Shown here: positions 23,246 to 34,670 of the stretch, piece by piece
Numbering within the stretch: position 1 is the stretch's first letter
How the letters are laid out: every line of letters begins with the position of its first letter
Source of the DNA: Chrysemys picta bellii
Lineage: Eukaryota; Chordata; Testudines; Emydidae
Direction: 5' to 3'
NCBI RefSeq assembly: GCF_011386835.1
Contig: NC_088791.1
Location: 9,920,998 to 9,984,997 of the forward strand
Length of the DNA stretch: 64,000 nt
Program-made: the position numbers and the translations under genes
The notes under the pieces: generated by a model
What the model saw: the letters and a program-made list of their open reading frames with translations, nothing else
Databases searched by the model: none
Told to the model about the DNA's origin: nothing

Positions 23246-24984
23246 TCGGAGGGATAATTTGTGAAAAATCTAACGCTGTGTCATGGGCGCTGAATGGGAA
23301 CACACCATTCTGCAGGGCGATATCAAGAGCCTGTCATCACCACCTGATATCAGGAAGTAGCTATCAATTTCAACATCAAAACATTGGCAAGCTTTGGAAA
23401 AGCCTACCTGCAGGGAGGGGGCGAGTGGGTGGAGATGGCCTAAAATGAATTCTTATTTACTTAATGTGTACAAACATTGGCTTCCAGCACATCTCTCTCA
23501 CGCTGAAGAAAAATCCTTCCATTCCCATTTTCCTGCAATTACCCCTCCCTTTTTTTGGCTATATATTTGCCTTATTTTTATTACACGTTTGCATTACGCT
23601 CACCCCCTCCCTCGAAACACACGTCAAGGACTAGCTGCCGGGAAATACAATCAGAGCAGCTCTTGTTATTTCAGAGTGTTTCACACAGTTGTTTTTCTTC
23701 TGTTACTAGGTTTTTTTCCCCCCCTCCTCCCTTTCTTTCCCAGGCTAGTGCAACTGGCAGAAAATTGGCAGCTGTCAGCGATCCAGAGGTGCAGTCAGTT
23801 TTCTTCTAAGTAGCTTAATGGGTCTATATTTATTTTTTATTGTTTTTTCCAGCTTGCGGGTTAACAGAGTATTTAAAAAAACAAACAAACCCTAAGGCTC
23901 TACGTCCCCAACCAGCCTCCTCCCACTCTCACCTTGCCAGGCTGCTTCATAAAGTCCCAGCTCCAACTGACCACAGGCTTTGCAGGAAGTCTTCTGGGCC
24001 ATGCACATTTTATTAGTGCTGTCTACTCAGTTTGAAAATGTGTTGAATGGGTTATAGACTCTAATGAAGGAGGCTGAATTACACTCCAGGCCCAGCTTTT
24101 TAATGGACAGGTTAAAACAGAAACAGGTTTCCTTGAATCAGCCCCGTTGTTCCCCCGTCTTTTTGGTTCAGTTTCTTAATTTCTTTTACTGTTAACAGTG
24201 GAAAGACACAGTGGGGCCTTTGGAATCTTAATGCTTTACATTCTGTAGATATACAGTTGCAGCCTCATTGAGGTCTGCCGATGGCATAGCAACCAAAGCT
24301 GGTTTTGTCTTCTGATCCGCTTTAATGAGTATCCTATGTTGATTTGAAACAATTAGATGGGCCACCAGAGGCCACGCTCCGTATATATTGGCTTCTACTG
24401 TTAGGAGTTGAAGGTTGGCTCGTTTGTCATAGAACTTGGGAGCCGCTAGAAGATGTCCTCTCAACTCTGAGTTCACCTGGACAGCTTGAGAGATTCATCC
24501 CTTGGGGGAAATGTGAGATAGATCCACCTCTGTCCATATCTCCTGGTTGAGGGGAAAGGTTGCTTTCCAGGCTAGCCCTAATGCCCTGTGGAGAATTCCC
24601 TCTGCTAGTGAAACAGGTTTTCATGCCCCGGGCTGTCTGGGAGCAGCTGCTGCTGTAGGTCTTCTGGGTCGCTGCCTCTCAAGTCTCCACAGGGAGTGTT
24701 CAGGGGGGGTTCTTTAGCATGGAAGGAAGTAAATAGAACCCTTTTCTTTTCTGTTTTTACTTTTGGACTGTGACACCTGACTTATTTTTGGTTTTAGATT
24801 CTTCACAGGTACAGACAAAACTATTCCTGTTCAGTTGCTTAGGCGATAAAGCCATTGCTGGCCTGCAGCCATATCACTTTGCATTGTGATCTTCTCCTAT
24901 TTCATAAGCTCTGCAGAGATGAGCTGCGCGAAAGGGAAATCCCAAGGAACACACAGGTGTTGTACGAACTGAGGTGTTGATGAG
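23246..24984. other. no gene recognised
   Basis: Pyrimidine-rich at 23680-23745; A-rich run at 23873-23890. The 139-codon frame at 23394-23813 follows base bias and has no domain. Confidence 0.5.
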
Positions 24985-25210
24985 TAAGTAGATTTTTCCT
25001 CTGAGTCAGTACAGCAGCAGGGTGGTGTTAAGAGGTCTGAGGTGCCATCTTTCCAATGAGATATAAAACCGAGACCATGATTTTATTTCTGGTAATTAAA
25101 GATTCCGGGATAGTTTACTCCAGAGTACAGATATTAGCCCCACTATTCTGGTCAGATTCCAATATGGGACATTGCTTCACATGATCTTACCTGAATCACG
25201 CTGGTAGTTG
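24985..25210 (+). mobile_element. SINE/L2-like 3' region (tail of 5S-type SINE)
   Basis: 'CTGAGTCAGTACAGCAGCAG', 'CAATGAGATATAAAACCGAG' and 'GGTAATTAAAGATTCCGGGA' then 'TATTAGCCCCACTATTCTGG' correspond to the tail of the 5S-headed SINE at 34.4 kb and to an L2-type LINE end. The 5S head is absent. Confidence 0.55.
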
Positions 25211-25744
25211 TAACTGGGGATCTACACTTTGCTTTTTAAATGACACAAATACTGGTTGAGATTTTTCTTTTTTAGAAGTATTTTTTATTTGTTTTAATGC
25301 ATTATATTTGGGTAATTGGACAAATACGCTGATTTTTAGCAGCGAATGAGTTTGTCCTTGGGAAAGATTCTGAGAAATCTGCCAAAAATGGGATGCTTTG
25401 CCTCTCTTGTATCTGTGTGATTATTAATATCTCGTGATGTGAGGTCATAGGTCACATCAAGGAACTAACTGCAGATCTAAAGGGAATTCCTTTTCCAATG
25501 ATACATGACTTGACTTTCACCTCCTAACTGTGTAGGAGGTGTTCAGGCCTTCAGAATGCTCAAATCATATGGTAAGACATGATAGCCCTTCGCCAGAGGG
25601 AGATGGCTTTAGTGCACTAAGCTTCAGGTTTGCAACTACTACATGCTTTGCAGTCACAGGTTCAAAATGCAGCAGGATCAAGTTATTCTTCCATGACCGT
25701 TCCTGTGTGTAAATCTTGCAGATGTGATTTTAAAAACTGGAGTC
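25211..25744. other. no feature recognised
   Basis: Unique AT-rich sequence. Confidence 0.5.
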
Positions 25745-25828
25745 CTGTCTGCTCTGGGAGAATACAATGGAGGCCAAATTAGATGATCTACTCGTCCCTT
25801 CTGGCCTTAAAATCTATGAATTTAAGAG
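25745..25828 (+). mobile_element. CR1 LINE 3' end
   Basis: 'CCAAATTAGATGATCTACTC' and 'GTCCCTTCTGGCCTTAAAAT' followed by 'CTATGAATTTAAGAG'. Same type of end as at position 1. Confidence 0.75.
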
Positions 25829-25839
25829 ATGAGGTTTAA

Positions 25840-25980
25840 CCTGGTCTTCTTTACAAATATTTCCCCTCGCACCTTTGTTGTAAAGCATGCTGAGTGCAAG
25901 CTGTCTGCCTTCCTCTACCCCAGAAGTGGCTGCATTCCAGTACTGCTGTACTGTGTGGATAAAGGCCAAACATTTCCTAA
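25840..25980 (+). mobile_element. L2-like LINE fragment
   Basis: 'CTACCCCAGAAGTGGCTGCA' with 'TTCCAGTACTG' recurs near 31.52 kb as 'CTACCCCAGAAGTGACTGCA', in both cases downstream of L2-like text. Only this piece is recognisable. Confidence 0.4.
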
Positions 25981-25984
25981 AATG

Positions 25985-26122
25985 AGGGCCTAAAGTTGGA
26001 CTCCTTAGTTCATATTTAGGCACCTAAATAAATGGCCTGATTTTCAGAGGTGCTGAGTACCCAGTAACTTCCACTAACTTCACATGAAATGATGGGTGCT
26101 CAGCACGTCTGGAAATCCGGCT
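25985..26122. mobile_element. palindromic foldback element
   Basis: 'GGCCTGATTTTCAGAGGTGC' with 'TGAGTACCC' pairs with 'GGGTGCTCAGCACGTCTGGA' and 'AATCCGGC'. Left flank 'TTTAGGCACCTAAATA' is itself a small palindrome and part of the same repeat. Confidence 0.6.
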
Positions 26123-26189
26123 TTAGACCTCTTGACATGAGCAGCCAAAAATCAAGGCACTGAAAATGAGTGGCCATTTTTGAAAATGT

Positions 26190-26322
26190 TTTCTTACCTT
26201 GTCTGCCTAAATACCTCCATCTGTAGAATAGGGACAGTGGTACTTATGGTGGTGTTCTGAGGATGTAGCTAATGTTTCTGCAGTGCTTTTAATAAGTAAA
26301 GAGCTATGGAAGCACAGCCTCC
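26190..26322 (+). mobile_element. MIR-type SINE, 3' half
   Basis: 'ACCTCCATCTGTAGAATAGG', 'GACAGTGGTACTTATGG' and 'GTTTCTGCAGTGCTTTTAAT' then 'AAAGAGCTATGGAAGC' in MIR order. Confidence 0.65.
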
Positions 26323-26357
26323 AAAAGGTTAATCCGCAATTCGGCCACTGTATAAAT

Positions 26358-27188
26358 AAGGGGTGGACAAACTACAGCCTGAGGGCTGGATCCAGCCTGT
26401 CAGAGCTTTGGATCCAGCCCGCGGGATTGCCAGCCCCCTGTGTTGCCGCGAGCCCCACGCCGCTCCCAGAAGCAGCCGGCACCACATCCCTGCGGCCCCT
26501 GGGATAGGGAGGGCAGAGGGCTCCACAGGCTGCCCTCGCCTGCAGACACCGCCACTCCCCCCCCCCCAGCTGCCATTGGCCGGGAACGGGGAACTGTGGC
26601 CAATGGGAGCTTTGGGGGAGGTACCCACAGGCGAGGGCAGCGCACGGAGCCCTCTGCCCCCCCCCCAGTGGCCGCAGGGACATGGTGCTGGCCGCTTCCT
26701 GGAGTGGCGCGGGGCCAGGGCAGGCAGGCAGGGATCCTGCCCTGGCCCCGGTGCACGCCGCTGCCACCCTGGCGCCATTCCAGGTAAGCGGTGACGGGCC
26801 GGAGCCCGCACCCCCAACTCCTCCTGCCCCCTGGCTCCCAACACCCTGCCCTAAGCCCCCTGATGCACCCATCCTGCACCCCAACCCCCTACCATGAGCC
26901 CCCTGCCGCATCCCTCCTGCACCCCTCCTGCACCCCAACCCCCTGCCCTGAGCCCCTGCCGCACCCCTCCTGCACCCCAGCCCCCTGCGCTGAGAACCCT
27001 CCTACACCCCACACCCTTCTTCTGCCCCAACCCCTTGCCCTGAACCCTTTCCTGCACACCGCACCCCCTCCCACACCCCACACTCCCTCCCACACCCCAA
27101 CCCCCTTCCTCAGCCCTATATTCATGGCCCTGCATGCAATTTCCCCACCCAGATGTGGCCCTCGGGCCAAAAAGTTTGCCCACCCCTG
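26358..27188. mobile_element. non-autonomous hAT element with 8-bp duplication
   Basis: Terminal inverted repeats AAGGGGTGGACAAAC (left; C at the first base expected) and, complemented, CAGGGGTGGGCAAAC (right). Flanks are GTATAAAT (26350-26357) and GTAGAAAT (27189-27196), an 8-bp duplication with one change, as expected of hAT transposition. Subterminal 'TACAGCCTGAGGGCTGGATC' matches the complement of 'CATCTGG' side text. The inside is GC-rich and contains a C-rich tandem repeat; frames of up to 188 codons across it are compositional. Confidence 0.85.
26815..27110. repeat. C-rich minisatellite inside the hAT element
   Basis: Units built on 'CCTCCTGCACCCCAACCCCC' and 'TGCCCTGAGCCCC', repeated with length changes. 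A closely similar motif forms the ~100-bp array in a different hAT at 60.3-60.9 kb. Confidence 0.7.
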
Positions 27189-27196
27189 GTAGAAAT

Positions 27197-27849
27197 CATA
27201 CAATGAGTGACTAATTTACTTTAAACAGAAGGCTCAGAACTTCCTTCCAAACGGACCAGAGCCAGGGTTACCAGACAGCCTACATTTTGTTGGCTGTGTT
27301 TGACTTTAACCAGTCTATCCTATGCAATTCAGGATGGCTGGCCAGCAGAGCAAGTCACCTGCTGCACAGAAGAGTGTTGGAGAGCAGCCTCTGGGTTTCC
27401 AAGAGGCCAAGTACTGGCACCACATGACAGATCTCTTAGGACTAGGTTGACGCCCTGTATATATAAGAATATCTGACTTGCCAAGCCAGAGCAGTGACGC
27501 ATCTAGTCTCATTTCAGATTTTGCTCTTCTGGAATTGTCCAAAGAGACATCTGGTGGGTATTCTAATCCCATACATCAACTCAGATTAAATATGCCAACG
27601 GTCTGGTATTCTATCTCCAGCCATGGCCAATGCTGCAAGGGAAGGCATACACCTCCCATAATGCCCCTCATTGGGACCCCAACTCTTGGTCATATTTAGC
27701 CCCAAAGCAGGGAGACAAATAACGACTGTTATAGTCACTATTATTCTTAATGTAAATGTGTCATTTTGGAGCATCAGTTTCAAGCATAGCTGGATGGAAA
27801 GACCACTCACCTGCAGGTCGCTCATGAAGCATCTGGAGAGTGGAGACAA
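27197..27849. other. no feature recognised
   Basis: Unique-looking sequence without gene signals. Confidence 0.5.
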
Positions 27850-28180
27850 TTGAATTAAGATCCCACCACGGAGTTAATTCCTAGGGTTCGTTTTGCGACT
27901 GGCAGCTTGTCAACCTTTAATATTTTTCACTAGTGCCTGGGTAACAAGGAGGGAGAGGTTTTCTTTTTCTTATTCAGACGATGGGCTAATTAGCAGATTT
28001 TAAATTACAGTTCGAGAAATCTACCTAATTAGCTATTATAAAAAAATCAGCCCCTAAATCAAACCCACAAAATATCCAGCCAGACGTTTCTGACCGGATG
28101 CGTCTCAAAGACATTTTTTCAAGCTAATTGTGAGCGTCTGGCACTCACTGTATTTGAGAGCCAAGTATTACATGGAAAAT
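27850..28180. other. candidate conserved noncoding element
   Basis: A repeat-free, AT-rich block with several homeodomain-type cores (CTAATTAG at about 27986 and 28025; TTAAATTACAG nearby) and no open frame. The look is that of vertebrate developmental enhancers, but conservation cannot be seen from one sequence. Confidence 0.3.
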
Positions 28181-28624
28181 GATATTCCTCTGCAGTACAG
28201 CAGAGGTGCTAACCACCAGCACCTTGGCCATACTGCTCACCATGTGGGCTGTTTCCCTCCCCACCTCCTGCTGCCACAGCTCTTGGGCTAGGAGCCTGAC
28301 TCTGTGGAATGTGCCTTGAGCTACCTCTCGAAGAACAGGCTGGCAGACCCGAGTTGGGAGTCCTATGACTGCCTATAAATCCAGCACCCTTTTATTTGGT
28401 GCTTGTAACACAATGCAGTTAACACCTTATATCCAGGAGTTACTGTGGCTGCAGGGAGAATTTTTCAGGAGATAGCTGTGACAGGGTTTTACAGCACCTT
28501 GTCTCTAGGATTCCCCATGGCGACCTCACCTCTGAGGCCTGTCACTAGGGTATCTAAGTGCAGTACACGTTGTTTTGTAGGCATTCAGTACGAACAGTAG
28601 GGGAGGCATGATCAGGGGTCTGAC
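28181..28624. other. no feature recognised
   Basis: Unique-looking sequence. Confidence 0.5.
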
Positions 28625-28800
28625 GGCCAGATAATCTGGATACTCTTCCTGGCTCTTCCCTTTGTGACTGTGGGCAAGTCACGTCATGTAGAGGTGCCTC
28701 AGTCTCCCCATCTGTCAAATGGGGACAGTGATACCTCCCTAGCTCACAGAGACATTGAGGTTTAATTCATCAGTCCATGTAACATAGCTTGAGATCCCCA
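28625..28800 (+). mobile_element. MIR-type SINE
   Basis: 'GTGACTGTGGGCAAGTCACG', 'GTGCCTCAGTCTCCCCATCT' and 'GTCAAATGGGGACAGTGATA' then 'GAGACATTGAGGTTTAATTC'. One of the clearest copies. Confidence 0.8.
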
Positions 28801-29983
28801 GATAGGAAGGAGAATACTAAAGTGGGAGAGGGTAAGATCAACTCTCATTTTGCAGCGTATGATTCCCTCCCATCACTTTATCATCCCATCAAGAGCTTCT
28901 GTGCCTAAATGCTACAGGGATGGACATGGCCGAGAGAGACAGGGCACTGCTTGCAGGGCATTCCAGCAAAGTAGCTGCATACTTTGCCTGGCTGCATTCG
29001 TCCCCTCTAGTGGCTCCCGCAATACTATGTCAGGAGGGGGTTCTTTAAAGCTTGCTGGACAGGCGGTGACTCATTTCTACACCTTTTTATAGTTTGTCCC
29101 GTGCTTCATTACTGACCTCAATGAAATTTAAGCATGTGCTGAATGTGGGACAGTATGAGCACTGTTTCCCTTCCCGTGCACCAGACATCCCGACAAGGGC
29201 ACCAAAGAGGTTAAAAACGTCTCTTTTTCCTCCCCCTCATCTGGTGCTGGAGAGAGGCTGCTCTCTGATATTGGCCTGTTATTGAATTGTAATACTACAA
29301 TTGCAGTCACATAGCAGGTGAAGAAACAGAAAATATATTCTGCAGTGTGTTAGAGACTTGCCTTATTATTGGGTTGTTCTGGGCAGAAAAGGATAGAGAG
29401 ACAGCGAGACTGCCAAATGAGCCCAGGTGGTTTTTTCCCTCTGTGCTCCTTTTCCTCGGCATGTTCTGCTGGCCGATACTCTTGCCTGGACAGTGAATGT
29501 CTCTTGCTGTCTGTATTTAGTGGCACTGTAAGTCCTGCTAATTAAAATTCCCCGATCAAGCCAGCGGAGGTGGACAGCTTCTTAAAAAACATATAGCCCC
29601 CAAACGCACCGCTCCGAGTCTTGCTGCTCTTAGCTTTGGCTTTTGACATTGTTCATTAGCGCTTCTTGCTTTCTCAGGGTGTCACAGTTAGCTGCCGCCA
29701 ACTTCCCTTCCACATCACTTCCTCCATCCTCTGTTCCCACGTAGTCCTGCTTCTCCAGTTGGCTGACACCGTGCTGTGCCTGGCTCCCCAAGAGCCCACT
29801 GCAGACAGACATGTCCATCTCAGCACTTGTAGAGTGCTTTCCGTCGTCAAAGCACTGCACGCGCCTCCTCTAGTCTACAGGACATCCCTGCAAAGGGGAG
29901 GCAAGTACGGTTATCTCATCACTGTGTTAGATGTCAGCCTTTCTCCTTACTTTCAAGTAGGTCTCTTGCTTACCTCTCTGCTT
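28801..29983. other. no feature recognised
   Basis: Unique-looking sequence. Frames up to 106 codons without domains. Confidence 0.5.
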
Positions 29984-29986
29984 TAG

Positions 29987-30046
29987 GGCCTGATCCAAAG
30001 TTGATAGTTCTTCCATTGACTTTAATCAGCTTTGGGTCAGGTCTCC
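29987..30046. mobile_element. mini foldback element (GGGCCTGATCCAAAG type)
   Basis: 'GGGCCTGATCCAAAGTTGAT' pairs with 'AATCAGCTTTGGGTCAGGTC' around 'CCATTGACTTT'. TTA precedes it at 29984-29986. Same family as 37822, 42520 and 57627. Confidence 0.7.
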
Positions 30047-30117
30047 AAGGGGGTAGAGCGTCTATAAGTAAAGATAGTGGAAAGATGTGTGTGAGAGAGT
30101 GTGGGGAAGGGGTCTTG

Positions 30118-30285
30118 TCTACAAACCAGGAGACATAGGATCTACCCAAGGCTCTGCCAGAGACTTTCTGTGTGACCCTGGACAAGTAAGTCACATCCAC
30201 ATCTGTGTTTCCATTTTCCCTTCTGTAAAACGAGGATGAGGATACGTCTCCTAGCAAGGTGGCGAGGAAGTAATATGTGACCATA
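30118..30285 (+). mobile_element. MIR-type SINE
   Basis: 'CCAGGAGACATAGGATCTAC', 'GTGTGACCCTGGACAAGTAA' and 'CCCTTCTGTAAAACGAGGAT' in MIR order. Confidence 0.75.
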
Positions 30286-30875
30286 GAGCATTACTATTTC
30301 TGGCAGCACAGGATGGGCAGGTTTTATAGATTTTCTGGAAACAAAAGTAATTCATGTATTTGAATTATTTTTCATCAAACAGGGACTTGGAGGATAACAA
30401 TTAAGGCTTGGGCTGGTAGCAGCTTCCTATGCTACCTTTCACAATGACCATGCACCATTTGAACCAAAAGTGTGCCTTCTCCTGTCCTTCTCCTCCCCAC
30501 TGAGATATGCTTGGGGTGGAAGGGGAGTACCTGGTAGGATAAAGGGCCCTGAAAAGCTCATCTGAATTCTACCAAGAGCCAGTTTCTCAAAAGGAAACAA
30601 ATTACCGTGTCATGGCCAGCTGAGCAGAACGGACAGAGACTATAGTGGCATTCTCCAGAAGAGACCAGTCCAAATTAGGTGGGGTTTTCTTAAGTGATGG
30701 AAAATTCACATAGTGACTCAGATTGCTTGGGAAGTTGCTGCGTCTCGTCAATGTCTGGGGGTTGGTCCAAATTTGGGGTTGTTTAAATGTGGAGTTCCCA
30801 AGATAGATAGGTGGGGAGAGAGACATTGAGTTTGGGTAGGTAATTCCTTTCCGTCGCTATGCACCACATCTTCTT
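30286..30875. other. no feature recognised
   Basis: Unique-looking sequence. Confidence 0.5.
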
Positions 30876-31032
30876 GGGCCTGACTCTCATTGGCACCGAG
30901 GCCACCTTACTCCACTCTCACGGTGTAAAGGGGCTTCCCAGTGGAAGTGAATTATATTGACACCGTGTTAAGGGCCATTTTACATTGTAGGGTGGTGAAA
31001 GGTAGCCTTCGTGTAAATGACAACCAGGCGCC
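30876..31032. mobile_element. palindromic foldback element, 157 bp
   Basis: 'GGGCCTGACTCTCATTGGCA' with 'CCGAGGCCACCT' pairs with 'AGGTAGCCTTCGTGTAAATG' and 'ACAACCAGGCGCC'. Internal 'ACGGTGTAAAGGGGC' pairs with its right-hand partner less well. Confidence 0.65.
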
Positions 31033-31249
31033 TTGTTTTTCTGCTCTCATTTGGTATCTTAGCTACCTGGGCTCAGGCAGGACTGGTATCTGCATGAAAG
31101 TCTTCTGAGGTAAACCCGGAGGCAGCAGGTGATTCAATAGGCATTGTTCTGGCTCCTGAGTTAGGACTGACTCAGTGTCCCAGCATGGTACTGGGGTGTT
31201 CTCTGCTGCTGTATTTTGGGTGAGGCGGAAAGTCAAGGTCTTGACTGCT
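31033..31249. other. no feature recognised
   Basis: Unique-looking sequence. Confidence 0.5.
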
Positions 31250-31555
31250 TATGGTCATTAACATTCCAAGGCATCTGTCTAATCTACGGATCTCTGTTAT
31301 TTCTAAGGTACCTGCTGATTTGGTGTCTGAGCACTGAGGGGAGGCGTATTAGCCCCGGTGCCTAGCTCTGAGCATGTCAGGGCATGAGCCTTGGCGTCCT
31401 GGCCAAATTTCAGTTACTTTCTGCCTACTTTAGTTCCCCTCCTCCACTGGCACTTTCAATTGGATGCAGTCCTTTTCCTCAAATCCTGTGCTAAATGTTT
31501 GTCATGCAGCTGCTGTGTTCTACCCCAGAAGTGACTGCATTTCAGCAGTGAGTTA
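31250..31555 (+). mobile_element. L2-like LINE 3' fragment
   Basis: 'TTAGCCCCGGTGCCTAGCTC', 'GGCGTCCTGGCCAAATTTCA' and 'CTACCCCAGAAGTGACTGCA' with 'TTTCAGCAGTG'. The 'CCTGGCCAAATTTC' word also ends the 5S-headed SINE at 34.6 kb. Confidence 0.5.
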
Positions 31556-32299
31556 AGTGACTAGTTGGTAAAAAATCAAGGATAAATATGAGACAATGCT
31601 ATTATTATTGTTGTTTATTATCTTAAAGCAGGGCCTACAGTAAGCATTTAATTGATTTTACTTCTCCAGAGGATGTTTTTTAACACCTGTAATTCCCATT
31701 AATGCTAATGGGAGTTGTGTGCGTAAATTCCCCCATTCTCCCGCAGTCAAAACTATCTGACAGACAGAGTGTGAATTCTGCACTGTACCCTGCCTTTCAG
31801 AGCTACAGGAGTGAAGGATACATGCAGGGTGTTATAGACTGTGGAAGAAACGACCAATTGCAACTGTACAGTGCCACTGACTTCTATAAAAATCCAACAG
31901 GGCTGCTGGATGAAAAGCCCCCAGTGGCTGTTTGTCAGGAGAAATTCTGACATGGTGGGTTATTCAGAGGGCCACTACGAATCCCTACACATGTACCAGA
32001 GGGTGGATCCCGAAGACTGGCTTATTTCCCACTGTAAGGGTACATACCACACCTCTGGAGCCTCTGAACTGGAGTCTGATACCAATAAGTGAGATGCCAA
32101 GATCTGTAAATCCCTAACTACACAGAAGAGGAAAGGGAAGAGAGAGACAGGGAGGGTGGGAGAGGGGTAGTATCAGAATCACTGACATCAACGTAGTCTT
32201 TTAACCTGCTCTTTCCTTCCTCGCTGGTTTCCCGATGAACAATTAAAACATAAGGCAGCGTAGTGATGGCCGTGGCTGTTTCTGTAAGAGAGGCAAAAG
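31556..32299. other. no feature recognised
   Basis: A short AT-rich tract at 31590-31625; otherwise unique-looking. No coding signature. Confidence 0.5.
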
Positions 32300-32375
32300 G
32301 AGTGGTTTCTGGCTAAGCATGGTTCCTAGCAGGATTAGCCAGGGATGGGAGACTGCCAGAGCCCTGTCCATTAGC
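32300..32375 (+). mobile_element. possible 5S rRNA-derived SINE head
   Basis: 'TGGCTAAGCATGGTTCCTAG' followed by 'GGGATGGGAGACTGCCAGAG' resembles 5S rRNA internal sequence (gctaagca..ggatgggagaccgcc). Weaker than the copy at 34368. Confidence 0.35.
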
Positions 32376-32719
32376 AGTGCTAACATCTGACACATGCTCA
32401 CACTGAATCCAGCCGTTGAATGGGAGTCTAATTGGATGGCTCCACTCTGATGTATGGCTGGGTTAGGCTCCAGGGCAGAAGTGTAATTTTTCTTCTTATG
32501 CGGCTCTTCAGCTTGTTGGATTTTATAGGCCTGCTTTCGCCCCAGTTCTGCCCTGGGTTCCGACCGAGGCAGGCAAGCTAGAGGGAATACATAGAAACGG
32601 CATCCAACATAATACAAGGCCTGGCGGATAAAACACTCAGAGTGAGGGAGCAACATTTACGCTGGAGGCTGGGAATACGAGGTGTTGAGGGGAACATGAT
32701 CATCGTCTCTAAAATCCGT

Positions 32720-33005
32720 GCGGAGAAAACATGGTCTAGTGGTTAGAGCCCAATCCTGAAAGGTCAGGAGATCTGGCTTCTATCCCCTAGCACTTGGCAA
32801 AAGATTGACAGGTGCTGTGACCTCTGCTTATTCCACCAATCGCAATTATCTCGCTGTTACTTTGTACTCCACCTGCTGTTGCATACTCGGACTGTCAATT
32901 ATTTATGTGGTGCTGTACATACCATAGCACGCTGGGGTCCTGAATCTGATCCAGGAATGGGGTCTCTGGGCACTACTGCAATACAAATAAGCAATGATCA
33001 TTCCT
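32720..33005 (+). mobile_element. MIR-type SINE with preserved tRNA-like head and tail
   Basis: 'TGGTCTAGTGGTTAGAGC' contains a perfect A box (TGGTCTAGTGG). The B box region ('GGCTTCTATCCC') is decayed. After a shortened core comes the tail 'GCACGCTGGGGTCCTGAATC' and 'CACTACTGCAATACAAATAA'. Confidence 0.7.
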
Positions 33006-33199
33006 TCTTTCCTTCCCTTCCTCCCTCACCCTTCTCAAAAACCGAGACCCTTCCGCTTTCCACAACTCAACAGGAGAAAAGCCATCGACTCCATGGAGTC
33101 CACTAGGAGCTTTACTATTGCCAGACTCTGTTACATAGAGCATGCTCAGAGACTACAATGATAGGTATCAGTGCAAAACCTTAAAGACAGACAGGCAGA
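33006..33199. other. no feature recognised
   Basis: Pyrimidine-rich just after the SINE (33001-33035); otherwise unique-looking. Confidence 0.5.
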
Positions 33200-33352
33200 T
33201 GATAATGACCTCTCTGCCTCAGTTTCTCCATCTGTAAAACAGGCATAATTCTTCCATACCTGCTAGGGATCCTTAATTCACTGAGGTCTATAAATAAAAG
33301 CCCCTTTGGGATCCTTGGATGGAAGGTACTATAAAATCCTAAATGCAATACT
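33200..33352 (+). mobile_element. MIR-type SINE, 3' half
   Basis: 'TGCCTCAGTTTCTCCATCTG', 'TAAAACAGGCATAATTCTTC' and 'GGGATCCTTGGATGGAAGGT' then 'ACTATAAAATCC'. Confidence 0.75.
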
Positions 33353-34367
33353 ACAAACACTTATTATGTGTTTAATTATTACCGACAATGTAATGCTAAT
33401 ACTTGGAGGGAAAGAGAGTTCATTTCCCTCTGGGGGGTTTTCCTTGTAGAAGGATAAACGTACAGGAGAGATTCCAGATATAAGGGTAATAGGCATTCGG
33501 AAATACATGTGTAAAACTGTAAATGACTAAAGGGGGTTTAGTCACAGTCGCCAGAAGCCGCTAGGACAAGAAGCAACGGACAGGAGCTAAGGAAAGAAAC
33601 GTTTGGCTGGATGTTAGGGGAAAAGAGTAAATGGGTGTTGGAATAGTGTCCCAAAGGTGCTGGTAAAAGGGCCGTGGGTGTAGAGATTCAAGCAGAGGTA
33701 AGTAAAACACTAGTGTTTTGCTAAATAGGGATGAACTTGAGTTCTCCAATCTTAACAGATGTTAGTCCCATTGCTTCATGCGCTATTAGAAGACACTCAA
33801 ATGCTATAGTGGTTAGCATAGTATAAGAATCCATATAGAATAGAATGAATTGCTTTGCTGAGTCAGGGAATAGCCCTGTAGAATGCAGGGATGAAAGGGG
33901 GGCTCTTGTCTCTTCTGCCCCCTCTCCGGCTACGCTCGAAAGGACTGGCCCATCAGTCATGAGAGAACCGCAGCATGAGATGAAGTGGAACAGAACTTTA
34001 CTGAGTGCCTTTCATATCCAAATGTATTTTAAAAAGTGTCACGAAGATAATTGAAAAACGTCAATAACAATTGATAAAAACACATAACTGGCCATGGCTG
34101 GCAGAATCCCGGTCTGCAGTAAGCGCCGGCTGAGGATCCATAAAGAATCAGAATGAATTGTTCATCTCTTGCGCCTTAAATGAGATTCACAAGAAAATTG
34201 CTGAGTTTTGCATGAAAAGCCTCCCGTCTTCAGAGACATCTCTGAGGGCTCCCTGCCCATTGGAAGTGCTTTGGTGAAGGTGGGCAAGGGATTTCTTTGG
34301 TCCTCAGCTGAACAGTTGTGCTTGAAGCACAGCATTTAGTTGCATTGAGGGGAGCTTAAGTAATCAT
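33353..34367. other. no feature recognised
   Basis: Unique-looking sequence with short chance frames. Confidence 0.5.
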
Positions 34368-34640
34368 TTTGCCATGATCCCAAGCTAAGCAGGACTAGAC
34401 CAGGTCAGACTTTGGATGGGAGACCTCAAAGGAAATGCCAGCTCCTGCAAGATGCTGTGGTTGTCTGGTAGGAGGCACTCTTCCCTTGGAGTCAGTTCTG
34501 TATTGCATTCATGCCCCAGAATGAGTGCTGTTTAAAATGTAGATCCTGACCCCTTATGATCATCAACATTTGTTTTCCTGGCGTATTGGGATATTAATCT
34601 CAGAGTCCTGTCCAAATTCCAACACATTCAGGCTCCTTAA
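34368..34640 (+). mobile_element. 5S rRNA-headed SINE with L2-like tail
   Basis: The head 'CAAGCTAAGCAGGACTAGAC' and 'CTTTGGATGGGAGACCTC' follows 5S rRNA internal promoter sequence. The middle has 'AGGAGGCACTCTTCCCTTGG' and 'GAGTCAGTTCTG'; the tail has 'GTAGATCCTGACCCCTTATG', 'GATATTAATCTCAGAGTCCT' and 'GTCCAAATTCC', similar to L2-type LINE ends. AmnSINE-like chimeras have this design. The 5' start of 5S is missing. Confidence 0.7.
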
Positions 34641-34670
34641 ATGTCTTGGGTAGCAGCTGACACAATATTT

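Noticed and set aside
26329..27203. Several open frames of 100-188 codons on both strands
   Set aside because: All lie in the GC-rich interior of a non-autonomous hAT; they overlap each other in most frames and have low-complexity Gly/Pro/Ala-rich products.
34368..34470. 5S rRNA gene
   Set aside because: Only the internal part of 5S is present, diverged, and it continues into a SINE tail.
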